NCBI RefSeq assembly: GCF_002777745.1
Contig: NZ_MEIO01000003.1
Location: 1-41,913, forward strand
Source of the DNA: Snodgrassella alvi
Lineage (GTDB): Bacteria; Pseudomonadota; Gammaproteobacteria; Burkholderiales; Neisseriaceae
Length of the DNA: 41,913 nucleotides
Direction: 5' to 3'
This document shows, one piece after another, positions 1 through 9,151 of the stretch (position 1 is its first letter; each line of letters starts with the position of its first letter). Made by a program: the position numbers and the translations under genes. The notes below the pieces were generated by a model. That model did not search any database and was not told where the DNA came from. It saw only the letters and a list, made by a program, of their open reading frames with translations.

Positions 1-914
<914 letters not shown>

Positions 915-1020
915 ATCATTTGAAGGACTTCGTACATAAAGATATGTACAGAATGAATGATAAAGCTTACTGATGAATACACATCACCAAGATTAAGGCT
1001 TTCTGATTTGACAGTTTAAT

Positions 1021-1135
1021 GTCTGGCGGCCATAGCGGGTTGGTCCCACGCCTTCCCATCCCGAACAGGACCGTGAAACGACCTAGCGCCGATGATAGTA
1101 TGGATACCCATGTGAAAGTAGGACACCGCCAGACT
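1021..1135 (+). rRNA. 5S ribosomal RNA
   Basis: The sequence starts GTCTGGCGGCCATAGCG and ends GACACCGCCAGAC. These ends pair to form helix I of 5S rRNA, and the length of about 115 bases is normal. The conserved loop segment CCCATCCCGAACAGG is present. It follows the 23S gene in the usual 16S-23S-5S order. Ends are approximate to a few bases. Confidence 0.96.
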
Positions 1136-1147
1136 CCCCATAAGAAG

Positions 1148-1177
1148 AACCCAGTTGAGAGATCAACTGGGTTTTTT
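1148..1177 (+). terminator. Rho-independent terminator of the rRNA operon
   Basis: A perfect 11-bp stem AACCCAGTTGA / TCAACTGGGTT with a GAGA tetraloop is followed by a run of T residues, 12 bases after the 5S 3' end. Confidence 0.93.
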
Positions 1178-1227
1178 GCTATGTGCGTGAGATAGCGTGA
1201 GAGGAGGGAGATGTAGTGAGGGAGCAG

Positions 1228-1251
1228 AACAGCAGCCATGTGACTGCTGTT
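1228..1251 (-). terminator. Possible terminator hairpin downstream of trmL
   Basis: Perfect 8-bp inverted repeat AACAGCAG / CTGCTGTT with an 8-base loop, about 35 bases beyond the trmL stop codon. There is no clear T-run on either strand, so this is only a candidate. Confidence 0.3.
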
Positions 1252-1286
1252 TGTGCAGTTGATTACATTATAATAACAACAATTGA

Positions 1287-1769
1287 TTATTTAACTGCCT
1301 TAAACCCCTGCTGTCGTAATGCTTCATACAGCACGATAGCTGCGGCATTGGAGAGGTTGAGAGAGCGGATATGCTCAGACTGAGGGATACGCAGGCAGTT
1401 ACTGGAGCGTGCCTGAGCGAAGTCGGCAGGTAGGCCAGTGGTTTCGTGGCCGAATAAGAAGTAAATCTCTTGCGAGCTATTGCTGAAATCGAATTCGGTA
1501 TAGTTGCGTGTACCATATGTTTCTATTAAATATACCTGTGCTTGGGCTTGGGCTTCTGTCATCTCTATAAAGGCCTCTAGACTATCGTGGTAGTGGATGT
1601 CTACATAAGGCCAGTAATCCAAACCTGCACGTTTGAGCATTTTATCATCAGTAGAAAAGCCCAGTGGATGAATAAGATGCAAGCTGGTATGAGTACCGGC
1701 ACAGGTACGGGCGATGTTACCAGTATTGGCAGGGATTTGAGGCTGGTAGAGGGCTATATGAAGAGGCAT
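1287..1769 (-). CDS. trmL: tRNA (cytidine/uridine-34 2'-O)-methyltransferase TrmL
   Basis: This SPOUT-class, SAM-dependent methyltransferase modifies the wobble ribose of tRNA-Leu isoacceptors in the cytoplasm. The 160-residue product matches the usual TrmL/YibK length of about 157. Family motifs are visible in order: QPQIPANTGNIARTC near the N-terminus, LFGHETTGLP in the knot region, and the C-terminal RSLNLSNAAAIVLYEALRQ that forms the SAM-binding trefoil knot. I chose the ATG at 1769 over an in-frame TTG 21 bases upstream, because family members start MPLHIALYQP-like and AAGAAG lies upstream as a weak ribosome-binding site. The upstream DNA is an insertion-sequence remnant reaching to within about 20 bases of the start codon, so the native promoter may have been replaced. 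Confidence 0.93.
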   Translation of the reverse strand: MPLHIALYQPQIPANTGNIARTCAGTHTSLHLIHPLGFSTDDKMLKRAGLDYWPYVDIHYHDSLEAFIEMTEAQAQAQVYLIETYGTRNYTEFDFSNSSQEIYFLFGHETTGLPADFAQARSSNCLRIPQSEHIRSLNLSNAAAIVLYEALRQQGFKAVK

Positions 1770-1784
1770 TCTGTTAGCTTCTTT

Positions 1785-2720
1785 ATGCAAAGGGCTTTCA
1801 AAGAACTTTGCTATAAATATGGTATGGGCAATTCAACTTTCTATAAATAGCGTGATAAATATGGTGGTATGGAAATCTCAGATATCAAACGCTTAAAGCA
1901 ACTGGAAGCTGAAAATCGTAAGCTTATGCAGATGTTTGCTGAACTGAGTTTAAAATCTCACTCCAGCAGTAAAGTCTGGGCTGTGCAACTGCAATAAAAT
2001 CATTCTATTACTATTGCCATGAGCTGCGCTATTGGTGGCTTAAACAGCTGTGATCAACCAAAGTTACTGGATGATTCGGTGATGATGTCGGTACTAAGTG
2101 CTATCACGGATAGGTATTTATGCTGGAACTTTCCTAAGTGTTTTAACAGTATCAGAAAGTTCGGCTATAAATGGAGTCATAGATGTGTGTATCGGGTGTA
2201 TTGCCAATTACAGCTTAATCTAAGGGTAAAGCGTAAACAACGTATTCCTCCGCGAAGCCCAGAAAAACTATCAGTACTGAATAAGCTAGGTGAATGCTGA
2301 TCAATGAATTTTATGAGTGACAGCAGTCGTAATCAACGCAAGTTTAGAACTTCAATGTCATTGATGACTTTAATCGTGATGCATTAGGCATTGATATTGC
2401 GGTCAGTTTGCCGGCTGGCAGGGTTATCCGTTATCTGGATAAACTGGTCGAATATCATGGTTATCTATTCAAAATACGAGTAGATAACGAACCAGAATTT
2501 ACCGGAAAAACATTCATCGACTGGGCAAAGTCACATGGTATAACCATAGATTATATTCAAGCAGGTAGCCTATATCAAAATAGATATATTGAACGATTTA
2601 ATCGCACCTATCGCACAGAGGTACTAGATGTATATCTATTTAATAATTTGGAACAGGCAAGAAAGGTAACCGAAGAATGTGGGAACCATTTATAACACAA
2701 AAAGACCTAATTTTGGTTTA
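1785..2720 (+). pseudogene. Decayed IS3-family insertion sequence (orfA/orfB transposase remnants)
   Basis: Joining frames recovers both IS3 proteins (IS407/IS51-like subgroup). OrfA remnant: STFYK, then a TAG at 1848-1850 exactly where the family has Trp, then RDKYGGMEISDIKRLKQLE, ending at 1995-1997. OrfB remnant: PKCFNSIRKFGYKWSH and VYRVYCQLQLNLRVKRKQR, then TGA at 2298-2300 in place of the family Trp, then SMNFMSD. A 1-base deletion near 2351 shifts into the frame DDFNRDALGIDIAVSLPAGR. The DDE integrase core follows (IRVDNEPEF with D, IERFNRTYRTEVLD with E), and another frame change near 2680 restores YNTKRPNFGL. The N-terminus of OrfA, the terminal inverted repeats and the rest of OrfB could not be identified. 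It cannot encode an active transposase. Confidence 0.9.
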
Positions 2721-2856
2721 ATTATTTTTGCAGATTGATTCATTACTGACACTCCATTATTGGTTTAAAATATACTGAACATTAGATTAAATAAAGACTA
2801 CTACATCCCTTTTTGTTTATACTTATTAGTACAATCACAAACGGTTACATTCATCG

Positions 2857-3018
2857 TTAGGTTATTTTGCTGCCAGTAGAATTTAACAAACAACCATCAC
2901 TTAATTTTATTGTTTGAGTATGTGGTGCCATTCCAGTATAGGTAATAGTAGCAGACCAGTGACGATGGAGTAATTCATGTGTATTGATGGTATAAGAAAT
3001 GTTTTCTTTTGCTTGGCA
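2857..3018 (-). other. Possible C-terminal gene remnant, unknown family
   Basis: On the minus strand an open stretch of 53 codons runs from just after a TAA (3019-3021) to a TAA at 2857-2859, with no start codon near its beginning. The product reads CQAKENISYTINTHELLH, then WSATITYTG and IKLSDGCLLNSTGSKIT. The alternating beta-like pattern and the two cysteines look protein-like rather than random, as in the tail of an exported protein. I do not recognise the family. It sits between the IS remnant and the acyltransferase gene, so it may be a gene tail left by a rearrangement. The rest of 2721-3028 is AT-rich with nothing else recognisable. Confidence 0.25.
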
Positions 3019-3028
3019 TTATTTAGTT

Positions 3029-3667
3029 TTAGGAGTCTTTTTTGGTGTATTGCGGGCGCAATGCTAATAAATTGTTTAATAAATTAGTCTTGAATTGTTC
3101 TTTGTCGGGTTGGTAGTACATGGGGGTGCCAATGTTCACATCGATAAACAGAGGCAATGGGATACGGTTGCCTTTGGCCATGATTTTTTCTGTACCTTGT
3201 AACCACACTGGAATAATCGGAACAGTGGGCATAGCGGCACTTAAATACCATAAGCCCGATTTTAATGGCTGCATCTTACCGGGCTCGCCACGTGAACCTT
3301 CGGGAAAGAGAATCAGAATTTTATTTTTGCGTAAGGCTTCTTCGCAGCCTTGAAGGGGATTGCCTTGACCTGCATTCTGGCGGGTAACTGGGATGATGTT
3401 GAGTATGTTAAGTGCAAACCAAGCCATCCATTTGTTGCTGAGAAAGTAATCTGCTGCGGCCACAGGATGAATCTGACGTTGCTGTAAAGGTGAATAGAGG
3501 GACAGTAATGCGAAAACGTCCATATGACTGTTGTGGTTGGCAACGATGATTGCTGGACCTTGTTTGGGCAGATTATGGTGCTGGTGGATACGTAATCCTA
3601 GCCATAAACGCATCACTGGCCATACTATGCATAATGCAAATATTGATTTGAGTAATGATTTCAGCAT
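3029..3667 (-). CDS. PlsC-like 1-acylglycerol-3-phosphate acyltransferase
   Basis: Membrane-associated glycerophospholipid acyltransferase (PlsC/LPLAT superfamily) that would transfer an acyl chain from acyl-ACP or acyl-CoA to a lysophospholipid such as lysophosphatidate. The catalytic HX4D motif is at residues 45-50 (NHNSHMD), after an N-terminal hydrophobic segment (about 5-25). The substrate-binding FPEGSRGEPG block follows near residue 120, and VPIIPVWLQG further on. At 212 residues it is within the family range. The ATG follows the ynbB-like stop by only 3 bases, so it is the last gene of a three-gene minus-strand operon for phospholipid synthesis. Substrate choice cannot be read from sequence, and a housekeeping plsC probably exists elsewhere. 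Confidence 0.88.
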   Translation of the reverse strand: MLKSLLKSIFALCIVWPVMRLWLGLRIHQHHNLPKQGPAIIVANHNSHMDVFALLSLYSPLQQRQIHPVAAADYFLSNKWMAWFALNILNIIPVTRQNAGQGNPLQGCEEALRKNKILILFPEGSRGEPGKMQPLKSGLWYLSAAMPTVPIIPVWLQGTEKIMAKGNRIPLPLFIDVNIGTPMYYQPDKEQFKTNLLNNLLALRPQYTKKDS

Positions 3668-3670
3668 GGT

Positions 3671-4594
3671 TTAGTAGTAGAAATAACGGATAAAGTGAAA
3701 AAACACGGGTGCGGTGAAAATGAGTGAATCCAGACGGTCGAGGATGCCTCCATGTCCGGGTAACAGTGTTCCGCTGTCTTTAATGCCGATATCCCGCTTA
3801 ATTGCAGACATTACAATATCGCCACAGAAACCACTTATACTGATAATGAGGCCAGCCAGCAGGCTCATGCCCCAATGAAGCGGAGTAAGTAATGGTCCTA
3901 ATAGTATGGCTGCAATGACGGTGCTGCCGATGCCGCCAAGTAAACCGGCCAGTGTTTTATTCGGGCTGACTTTAGGGGTAATTTTGATTTTGCCCAGAGA
4001 TTTACCCCATAGATATTGGGTAATATCGTTGAACTCGGTTAAACCTACCAGAAACAGTACAAGCAGAGCGCCAGTTTGCTGATTATTGTTGGGCAATACC
4101 AATAGGCAGGCAACGTGGCTAAAGGTAAATACTGTGGTCATCAAACCCCACTGTAGTTGGGAAACGGTACGCAGAAAGTGTCTGGTATCTCCGGTAATTA
4201 CCATGCGTGCTGGTAGAAACAGAAACATGTATACCGGAATGAATATGATAAACAGTCCATACCAGTTGATTCCGATTAAGCAGTAATTAACTGGTATGGT
4301 GATAAACATCCATAAAATAGGCATTCTGTCGGTATGGCGGGCGGGTACCAGTGTTAAATACTCTTTTAAGGCCATGAAGCTGACCAGTGCAAAAAAGCTT
4401 AATCCGAGCCAGTGCGGGCTAATCAGTGCCAGGGAAAACAGGATTATGATAATCCACCATGTACGAATGCGCAGTGTCAGCTCGCGCCAGTTTTTTTCTG
4501 GTTTCAGACACACTAACAATCCATTGATGATTGTTGCTAGCAATAATAGGCTGAAGATAGCCAGTAATGACTTTTGCAGAAGCATGTTCAGCAT
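3671..4594 (-). CDS. ynbB: CdsA-family phosphatidate cytidylyltransferase, YnbB type
   Basis: Integral membrane enzyme that would make CDP-diacylglycerol from CTP and phosphatidate. The 307 residues contain about eight hydrophobic segments. The C-terminal CdsA signature is complete: SAIKRDIGIKDSG, then LPGHGGILDRLD, including the KR, KD and HGG/DR residues. The sequence resembles E. coli YnbB along its whole length as I recall it (start LLQKSLLAIFSLLLLATIIN, LRIRTWW, end FTAPVFFHFIRYFYY) more than housekeeping CdsA. It overlaps the upstream ynbA-like gene by 7 bases, indicating translational coupling, and the acyltransferase gene follows immediately. Confidence 0.9.
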   Translation of the reverse strand: MLNMLLQKSLLAIFSLLLLATIINGLLVCLKPEKNWRELTLRIRTWWIIIILFSLALISPHWLGLSFFALVSFMALKEYLTLVPARHTDRMPILWMFITIPVNYCLIGINWYGLFIIFIPVYMFLFLPARMVITGDTRHFLRTVSQLQWGLMTTVFTFSHVACLLVLPNNNQQTGALLVLFLVGLTEFNDITQYLWGKSLGKIKITPKVSPNKTLAGLLGGIGSTVIAAILLGPLLTPLHWGMSLLAGLIISISGFCGDIVMSAIKRDIGIKDSGTLLPGHGGILDRLDSLIFTAPVFFHFIRYFYY

Positions 4595-5187
4595 TCTCCG
4601 GTTAGGGCGCTACGGCAGCGGTTAATGCAAGTCCATGCCAGTAATATGATGGCCGCACACCACAGCAGGTTATTCCAAGCTGTTAGTTCTGGCCAGATGG
4701 TCAGGAATAAGGACCAAGTACCGAAAATCAGGGCACGATCACTTTTACCCATTGGGCCGGCATAGCTGCGAACGCCATTAATAGTTTGGGCAAGAATTCC
4801 GCAAAATTCGGTTAGTACGGCGCAGAACAGCATAATCAGTACTATAGTAGTATTGCTATTTGGTAATGAGATAAATGGCAGGTACAAGGCGATATCGGAT
4901 AATACATCGCCAAGCTCATTTAGAACGGCACCAAGCCTGCTTTGCTGGCTACATTCGCGTGCCAGCATACCATCCAGTGCATTGAGTGCCATACGGATAA
5001 ATAGGGTAATCGGCAGTAGCCAAAAGAGCCTAGGATGAGGAAAAATGATTAGTATGCTGCCAATAATGGTTGAAAGACCTATGGCGGCAAGGGTGATGTG
5101 GTTGGCGGTTACCCCTTTTCTGTACAGCCAGAACATCAGTGGACGTAGTAATTTTTGAAAAGCAGGTTTGATACTGTAAAGAGTCAT
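4588..5187 (-). CDS. ynbA: CDP-alcohol phosphatidyltransferase, YnbA type
   Basis: Inner-membrane enzyme of the CDP-alcohol phosphotransferase superfamily, which swaps CMP of CDP-diacylglycerol for an alcohol head group. The product is 199 residues with about six hydrophobic segments. The superfamily motif is visible from residue 72: D72-G73, A76-R77, G86, then N90 where the canonical motif has its third Asp, then D94, with an extra D98. The same asparagine is, from memory, also present in E. coli YnbA, so it is probably a subfamily trait. The opening MTLYSIKPAFQKLLRP is strongly YnbA-like. It is the first gene of the operon with the ynbB-like and acyltransferase genes. The head-group substrate is unknown. 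Confidence 0.87.
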   Translation of the reverse strand: MTLYSIKPAFQKLLRPLMFWLYRKGVTANHITLAAIGLSTIIGSILIIFPHPRLFWLLPITLFIRMALNALDGMLARECSQQSRLGAVLNELGDVLSDIALYLPFISLPNSNTTIVLIMLFCAVLTEFCGILAQTINGVRSYAGPMGKSDRALIFGTWSLFLTIWPELTAWNNLLWCAAIILLAWTCINRCRSALTGEC

Positions 5188-5408
5188 GCTTATGTAAATA
5201 CACTTTGTAATTTTTATATTATAAATGTATTTAATATTAATTGTTTGTTATTTTAAATAAACTTGTTCACTATTTATTGGTTTGTCTGATTGTGCTGCAA
5301 CACAGGGGGTAGTTAATTTGAATTATTTTGAACTGGGTATTTGTTTTTATTAGTTGTGTGTCTGGTGGTTGAGTTGCTGGTAGGGTGTGTGGTTTTGTTG
5401 TTATATAT

Positions 5409-5446
5409 AAATTGCCGATAATATGGAATAATATTACCGGCAATTT
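5409..5446 (-). terminator. Hairpin downstream of metQ, likely terminator
   Basis: Sixteen-base arms (AAATTGCCGATAATAT and ATATTACCGGCAATTT) pair with a single mismatch around a 6-base loop, about 28 bases beyond the metQ stop codon. The downstream tract on the minus strand is AT-rich rather than a pure T-run. The rest of 5188-5473 is AT-rich with no credible gene and probably carries the ynbA promoter. Confidence 0.55.
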
Positions 5447-5473
5447 TAAGATATGTTTTGACAATTCTGTGTT

Positions 5474-6307
5474 TTACTCACTTTGCGGCATTACCCACAT
5501 CTGATTCTGGTTGTATTTCTGCATAAATTGTTTGAATTCAGGTGACTGATAGGCTGTTTTAAGGTCTTTTGCCCATTGTGTATCTTTGTTTTTCTCATTG
5601 ATGGTAACTACCATTTCCATTTCTGGAATCACTTTTTCGCGCAGTACGGCTTTTTTCGGATCCAACTTTGACTGATAGGCAATGCCACCTGAGGCAAAAC
5701 CAAAATCTACTTCATTAAGTGCGCGCGGAATCATTACGGAATCAATCTCTTTGATTTTCAGATGTCTGGGGTTGATGGCAATATCTTTGGTAGTAGCCAG
5801 TATTGGATTGGTATTGGGTTTCAGCTGGATTAATTGGTTATCGGTGAGGATCCGCAGCGCTCGAGAGGTGTTAGCAGGGTCGCTAGGAATCAGTACGCTG
5901 GCGCCATTGGGAGCCTGTTGGATGGAGGCGTATTTATCAGAATAAATCGCGGCTGGAATGGTGGGAATATGTACCAGCGGATACAGATGTGTGTCTTTTT
6001 CACGGTTAAAAACGTTAAGGTAGGCGGTGTGTTGGTCCAGATTAAAATCTACCTGTCCATTATTAACTGATTGATTATTCACTTCTAGCGTGGAAAAATT
6101 CAGGGTTTTGATTGTATAGCCCTGTTTTTCCAGAATGGGTTTGATGCCTTGTGCAAAGACAGTGCTGTAGGGCATGGCAGAAGCACCAAAAATCAGTTCT
6201 TTTTTGGTGGTTGGGGTAGTAGGTGTGTCGTCCTGATGGGTTTTGGAACAGGCAATCAGGCTTGCTGCCACGAAACAGGATAAAGCAAGGTAGATAATTT
6301 TGTTCAT
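5474..6307 (-). CDS. metQ: MetQ/NlpA-family methionine-binding lipoprotein
   Basis: Substrate-binding lipoprotein of a MetNIQ-type ABC importer, anchored to the cell envelope. A lipoprotein signal peptide is present, with lipobox Leu-Ile-Ala-Cys (Cys at residue 20). It is followed by a low-complexity linker and then the NlpA domain: FGASAMPYSTVFAQ, VNNGQVDFNLDQHTAYLN, SDPANTSRALRIL, and VDFGFASGGIAYQSKLDP. Length 277 is normal, and Neisseria homologues are surface lipoproteins. No metN (ATPase) or metI (permease) gene is adjacent: upstream is divergent dinG and downstream is ynbA. It either works with a MetNI encoded elsewhere or is an orphan paralogue. L- or D-methionine is the likely ligand, but related family members bind other amino acids. 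Confidence 0.88.
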   Translation of the reverse strand: MNKIIYLALSCFVAASLIACSKTHQDDTPTTPTTKKELIFGASAMPYSTVFAQGIKPILEKQGYTIKTLNFSTLEVNNQSVNNGQVDFNLDQHTAYLNVFNREKDTHLYPLVHIPTIPAAIYSDKYASIQQAPNGASVLIPSDPANTSRALRILTDNQLIQLKPNTNPILATTKDIAINPRHLKIKEIDSVMIPRALNEVDFGFASGGIAYQSKLDPKKAVLREKVIPEMEMVVTINEKNKDTQWAKDLKTAYQSPEFKQFMQKYNQNQMWVMPQSE

Positions 6308-6437
6308 AATGCGCCTGCTGAAATTTAATATGGAATTTCAGTATATAATTGGAATTGTTCTGTAAATATACTGATTTTAAATAACTTTACTACTAAATAG
6401 TCTAATGTTTATGCCATTTTCTTCTACTTGAATAGTT

Positions 6438-8570
6438 ATGCTCACTGATTTAGAAAAAAACGCTATACGCGAACATTACCAAAATATTGCTAAAAGCCTG
6501 CCTAATTTCCGGCCGCGTTCAGCACAGCGGGAAATGATTGCAGCTATTGCCAATGCATTTTCGCGCACTCAGCAACAGCCGGCTGGTGAGGATGTACCTG
6601 AGCGCAATGGCGAGTCGATTGTGGTGGTAGAAGGTCCTACGGGGGTGGGCAAAAGTCTGGCGTATTTACTGGCCGGTGGGATTATGGCGCAGACACGTGG
6701 CAAAATTCTGGTGGTCAGCAGTGCTACGGTGGCGTTACAGGAGCAGCTGGTGGGACGGGATTTGCCGTTTGTTGTGCGGCACAGTGGGCTGAGTCTTAGT
6801 TTTGCTCTGGCAAAAGGGCGTGGGCGTTATTTGTGTCCGTATAAGCTGTATCAATTAACACAATTAAACGCGCAGGATAGTTTGCAGGGGTTTGAGCCTC
6901 AGCAGGGAGTATGGGACAGTAAGCCGAAAACGGAAGAATTGGCTGTATTACGCAAAATGGCTGATCAGTTTGCAGCGCGTACTTTTAATGGTGACCGTGA
7001 CACTTGGCCGGAACAGATGGATGACAGCCTGTGGCAGAAGGTGACTAATGACCGTCATGGCTGTCTGAAAGCCGGCTGCCCCAACCGGCCGGAATGTCCG
7101 TTTTTTCTGGCGCGAGAAACGCTGGAAACTGTGAATGTGGTTGTTGCTAATCATGATTTGCTGCTGGCTGATATTGGCATGGGTGGTGGTGTGATTCTGC
7201 CGTCACCAGCCAATAGTTTTTATTGTATTGATGAGGCACATCATTTATCGCACAAGGCTTTGCAGCAGTTTGCTGCTGAACATAGTTTGAATCAGGCATT
7301 ATGGTTTTTAGACCGGATTGGTAATGTTGTCGATAAGGTGGCTGGTGTGCTGGATAAGAGTGAGCTGGCTGTACTGGCTACTGAGGCGGCATCTGGGTTG
7401 CAGGAAAGTTTACAGGAGTGGCTGATTCATCTGGCTGATGAGCCTAGTTTAGCTTCGCAGGATGGCAGCGAAGAAAGTAGCTGGCTGTGGCCAGATGGTG
7501 CAATTCCATCTAGTTTATGTGTACTGGTAAATAATACTGCTATAGCAGCACGTATGCTACTCAAGCATATAAATAGTATGAATGAGGCACTGTCGGCCGC
7601 ACGGCGCGACAAGAATCAGGACAGCAGTTTGCTCGACCGGCTAAGTGGTGATTTGGGCATGTTGCTGGCGCGTATAGAACAGGTGGTGGATGTATGGGAT
7701 TTAATCTCTACTGAAATGGTAGATGGTGAAGCACCGCTGGCTAAGTGGATTACGCGAACTTTCAAAGATAAAGGGGATTATAGTTTTAATGCTTCGCCTA
7801 TTACGAGTGCCAGTAAACTGGCCAGTGGCTTATGGCGGCGTGCTGCTGGTGCTTTGTTAACCTCGGCAACGCTGCGTTCACTGGGTACATTCGATTTACT
7901 GTTAAAGCAAACCGGTCTGAACTGGTTGCCGGATACTACTATGCTGGCGCTGGATAGTCCGTTTGATTTTACCGAGCAAGGGGAGTTGTATATACCGGCG
8001 CTGGCCGCCAGCCCGAAAGATGCTGCTGCGCATACCAGTGAAATTGTCAAATGGTTGCCGAAGCTAATTAATGAAAGTGAAGCCATTGGTACGCTGGTGT
8101 TATTTTCTTCACGTCGGCAGATGCAGGAAGTGGCTCTGAAATTGCCAGATAGTCATTTACCGTTATTGCTGGTACAGGGGGAAGTGCCTAAACAGGTATT
8201 ATTGCAGCAACATTATGAAGCTATTGCTGCTGGTAAACCCAGTATTATTTTTGGGCTGGACAGCTTTGCCGAGGGGCTGGATCTGCCCGGTGAAATGTGT
8301 GTACAGGTGATTATTGCCAAGCTGCCATTTGCTATGCCGGATAATCCGATTGAGAAAACCCGTAACGAGTGGATAGAGGCACGCGGTGGTAATCCTTTTA
8401 TGGAAGTTACTGTGCCGGAAGCCAGTATCAAGCTGATTCAGGCGGTGGGGCGGTTGATTCGTACTGAAACTGATTACGGACGGGTAACTATTCTGGATAA
8501 CCGGATTCTGACTGCGCGTTATGGTAAGCAGCTACTGGCATGTTTACCGCCATTCAAACGTATTGGTTAG
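6438..8570 (+). CDS. dinG: ATP-dependent Fe-S DNA helicase DinG
   Basis: Superfamily 2, XPD-like 5'-3' DNA helicase that unwinds R-loops, D-loops and G-quadruplexes at replication-transcription conflicts. The Walker A motif GPTGVGKS is at residues 66-73 and DEAH at 265-268. Four cysteines, C133, C209, C214 and C220, have the same spacing among the last three as the E. coli DinG [4Fe-4S] ligands. The C-terminal helicase domain has LVLFSSRRQMQE, LDSFAEGLDLPG and motif VI QAVGRLIRTETDYG. The 710 residues are close to E. coli DinG (716). The gene is divergent from metQ across 130 bases, monocistronic, and followed by the rplM promoter. Confidence 0.96.
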   Translation: MLTDLEKNAIREHYQNIAKSLPNFRPRSAQREMIAAIANAFSRTQQQPAGEDVPERNGESIVVVEGPTGVGKSLAYLLAGGIMAQTRGKILVVSSATVALQEQLVGRDLPFVVRHSGLSLSFALAKGRGRYLCPYKLYQLTQLNAQDSLQGFEPQQGVWDSKPKTEELAVLRKMADQFAARTFNGDRDTWPEQMDDSLWQKVTNDRHGCLKAGCPNRPECPFFLARETLETVNVVVANHDLLLADIGMGGGVILPSPANSFYCIDEAHHLSHKALQQFAAEHSLNQALWFLDRIGNVVDKVAGVLDKSELAVLATEAASGLQESLQEWLIHLADEPSLASQDGSEESSWLWPDGAIPSSLCVLVNNTAIAARMLLKHINSMNEALSAARRDKNQDSSLLDRLSGDLGMLLARIEQVVDVWDLISTEMVDGEAPLAKWITRTFKDKGDYSFNASPITSASKLASGLWRRAAGALLTSATLRSLGTFDLLLKQTGLNWLPDTTMLALDSPFDFTEQGELYIPALAASPKDAAAHTSEIVKWLPKLINESEAIGTLVLFSSRRQMQEVALKLPDSHLPLLLVQGEVPKQVLLQQHYEAIAAGKPSIIFGLDSFAEGLDLPGEMCVQVIIAKLPFAMPDNPIEKTRNEWIEARGGNPFMEVTVPEASIKLIQAVGRLIRTETDYGRVTILDNRILTARYGKQLLACLPPFKRIG

Positions 8571-8649
8571 GCATGATACTGGGGTGAAAAGTACAGCCAG
8601 TCTATCTTGTTGAGTACAGGGAGTTTGTCATATAAAACAAGCGTGGCAA

Positions 8650-8678
8650 TTGACAATCGCTTGATTAATCTTTAATAT
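8650..8678 (+). promoter_or_regulatory. Consensus sigma-70 promoter of rplM-rpsI
   Basis: A perfect -35 TTGACA (8650-8655) and near-perfect -10 TAATAT (8673-8678) are separated by exactly 17 bases. They predict a start near 8685 and a leader of about 29 bases. The -35 lies inside a palindromic arrangement (CAAGCG 8638-8643 / CGCTTG 8658-8663, with an inner ATTG-A-CAAT), which could bind a protein. Confidence 0.85.
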
Positions 8679-8713
8679 TAGAAGCTTTCGTATATTTATC
8701 TGGATTAGTTCCT

Positions 8714-9142
8714 ATGAAAACCTTTTCAGCTAAGCCGCATGAGGTGAAGCGTGATTGGTATGTGGTTGACGCTCAAGACAAAGTTCTTGGTCGTTTGGCT
8801 GCTGAAATCGCTCGCCGTCTGCGTGGCAAACATAAGCCAGAATACACGCCGCATGTTGATACTGGCGATTACATTATTGTAATCAACGCTGACAAACTGC
8901 GTGTGACTGGTCAGAAACAAACTGACAAAAAATACTATCGCCACTCAGGCTTTCCTGGTGGTATTTATGAGCGTACTTTTGCTGAAATGCAAAACCAGTT
9001 CCCAGGTCGTGCGCTGGAAAAAGCCGTTAAAGGTATGTTACCTAAAGGCCCGTTGGGCTATGCCATGATTAAAAAGCTGAAAGTATATGCTACAGCAGAA
9101 CATGGCCATGCTGCTCAACAACCTAAAGTTTTGGATATCTAA
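8714..9142 (+). CDS. rplM: 50S ribosomal protein L13
   Basis: Early-assembling protein of the large ribosomal subunit. The 142-residue length equals that of E. coli L13. Characteristic segments: [55 protein letters not shown], and [18 protein letters not shown]. It is the first gene of the conserved L13-S9 operon, with rpsI starting 9 bases after its stop codon. The short leader leaves little room for a large L13-binding leader structure. Confidence 0.98.
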   Translation: MKTFSAKPHEVKRDWYVVDAQDKVLGRLAAEIARRLRGKHKPEYTPHVDTGDYIIVINADKLRVTGQKQTDKKYYRHSGFPGGIYERTFAEMQNQFPGRALEKAVKGMLPKGPLGYAMIKKLKVYATAEHGHAAQQPKVLDI

Positions 9143-9151
9143 GGACACGCA

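Noticed and set aside
5270-5464. 64-residue minus-strand frame downstream of metQ
   Set aside because: Low-complexity, no ribosome-binding site, and it spans the probable metQ terminator.
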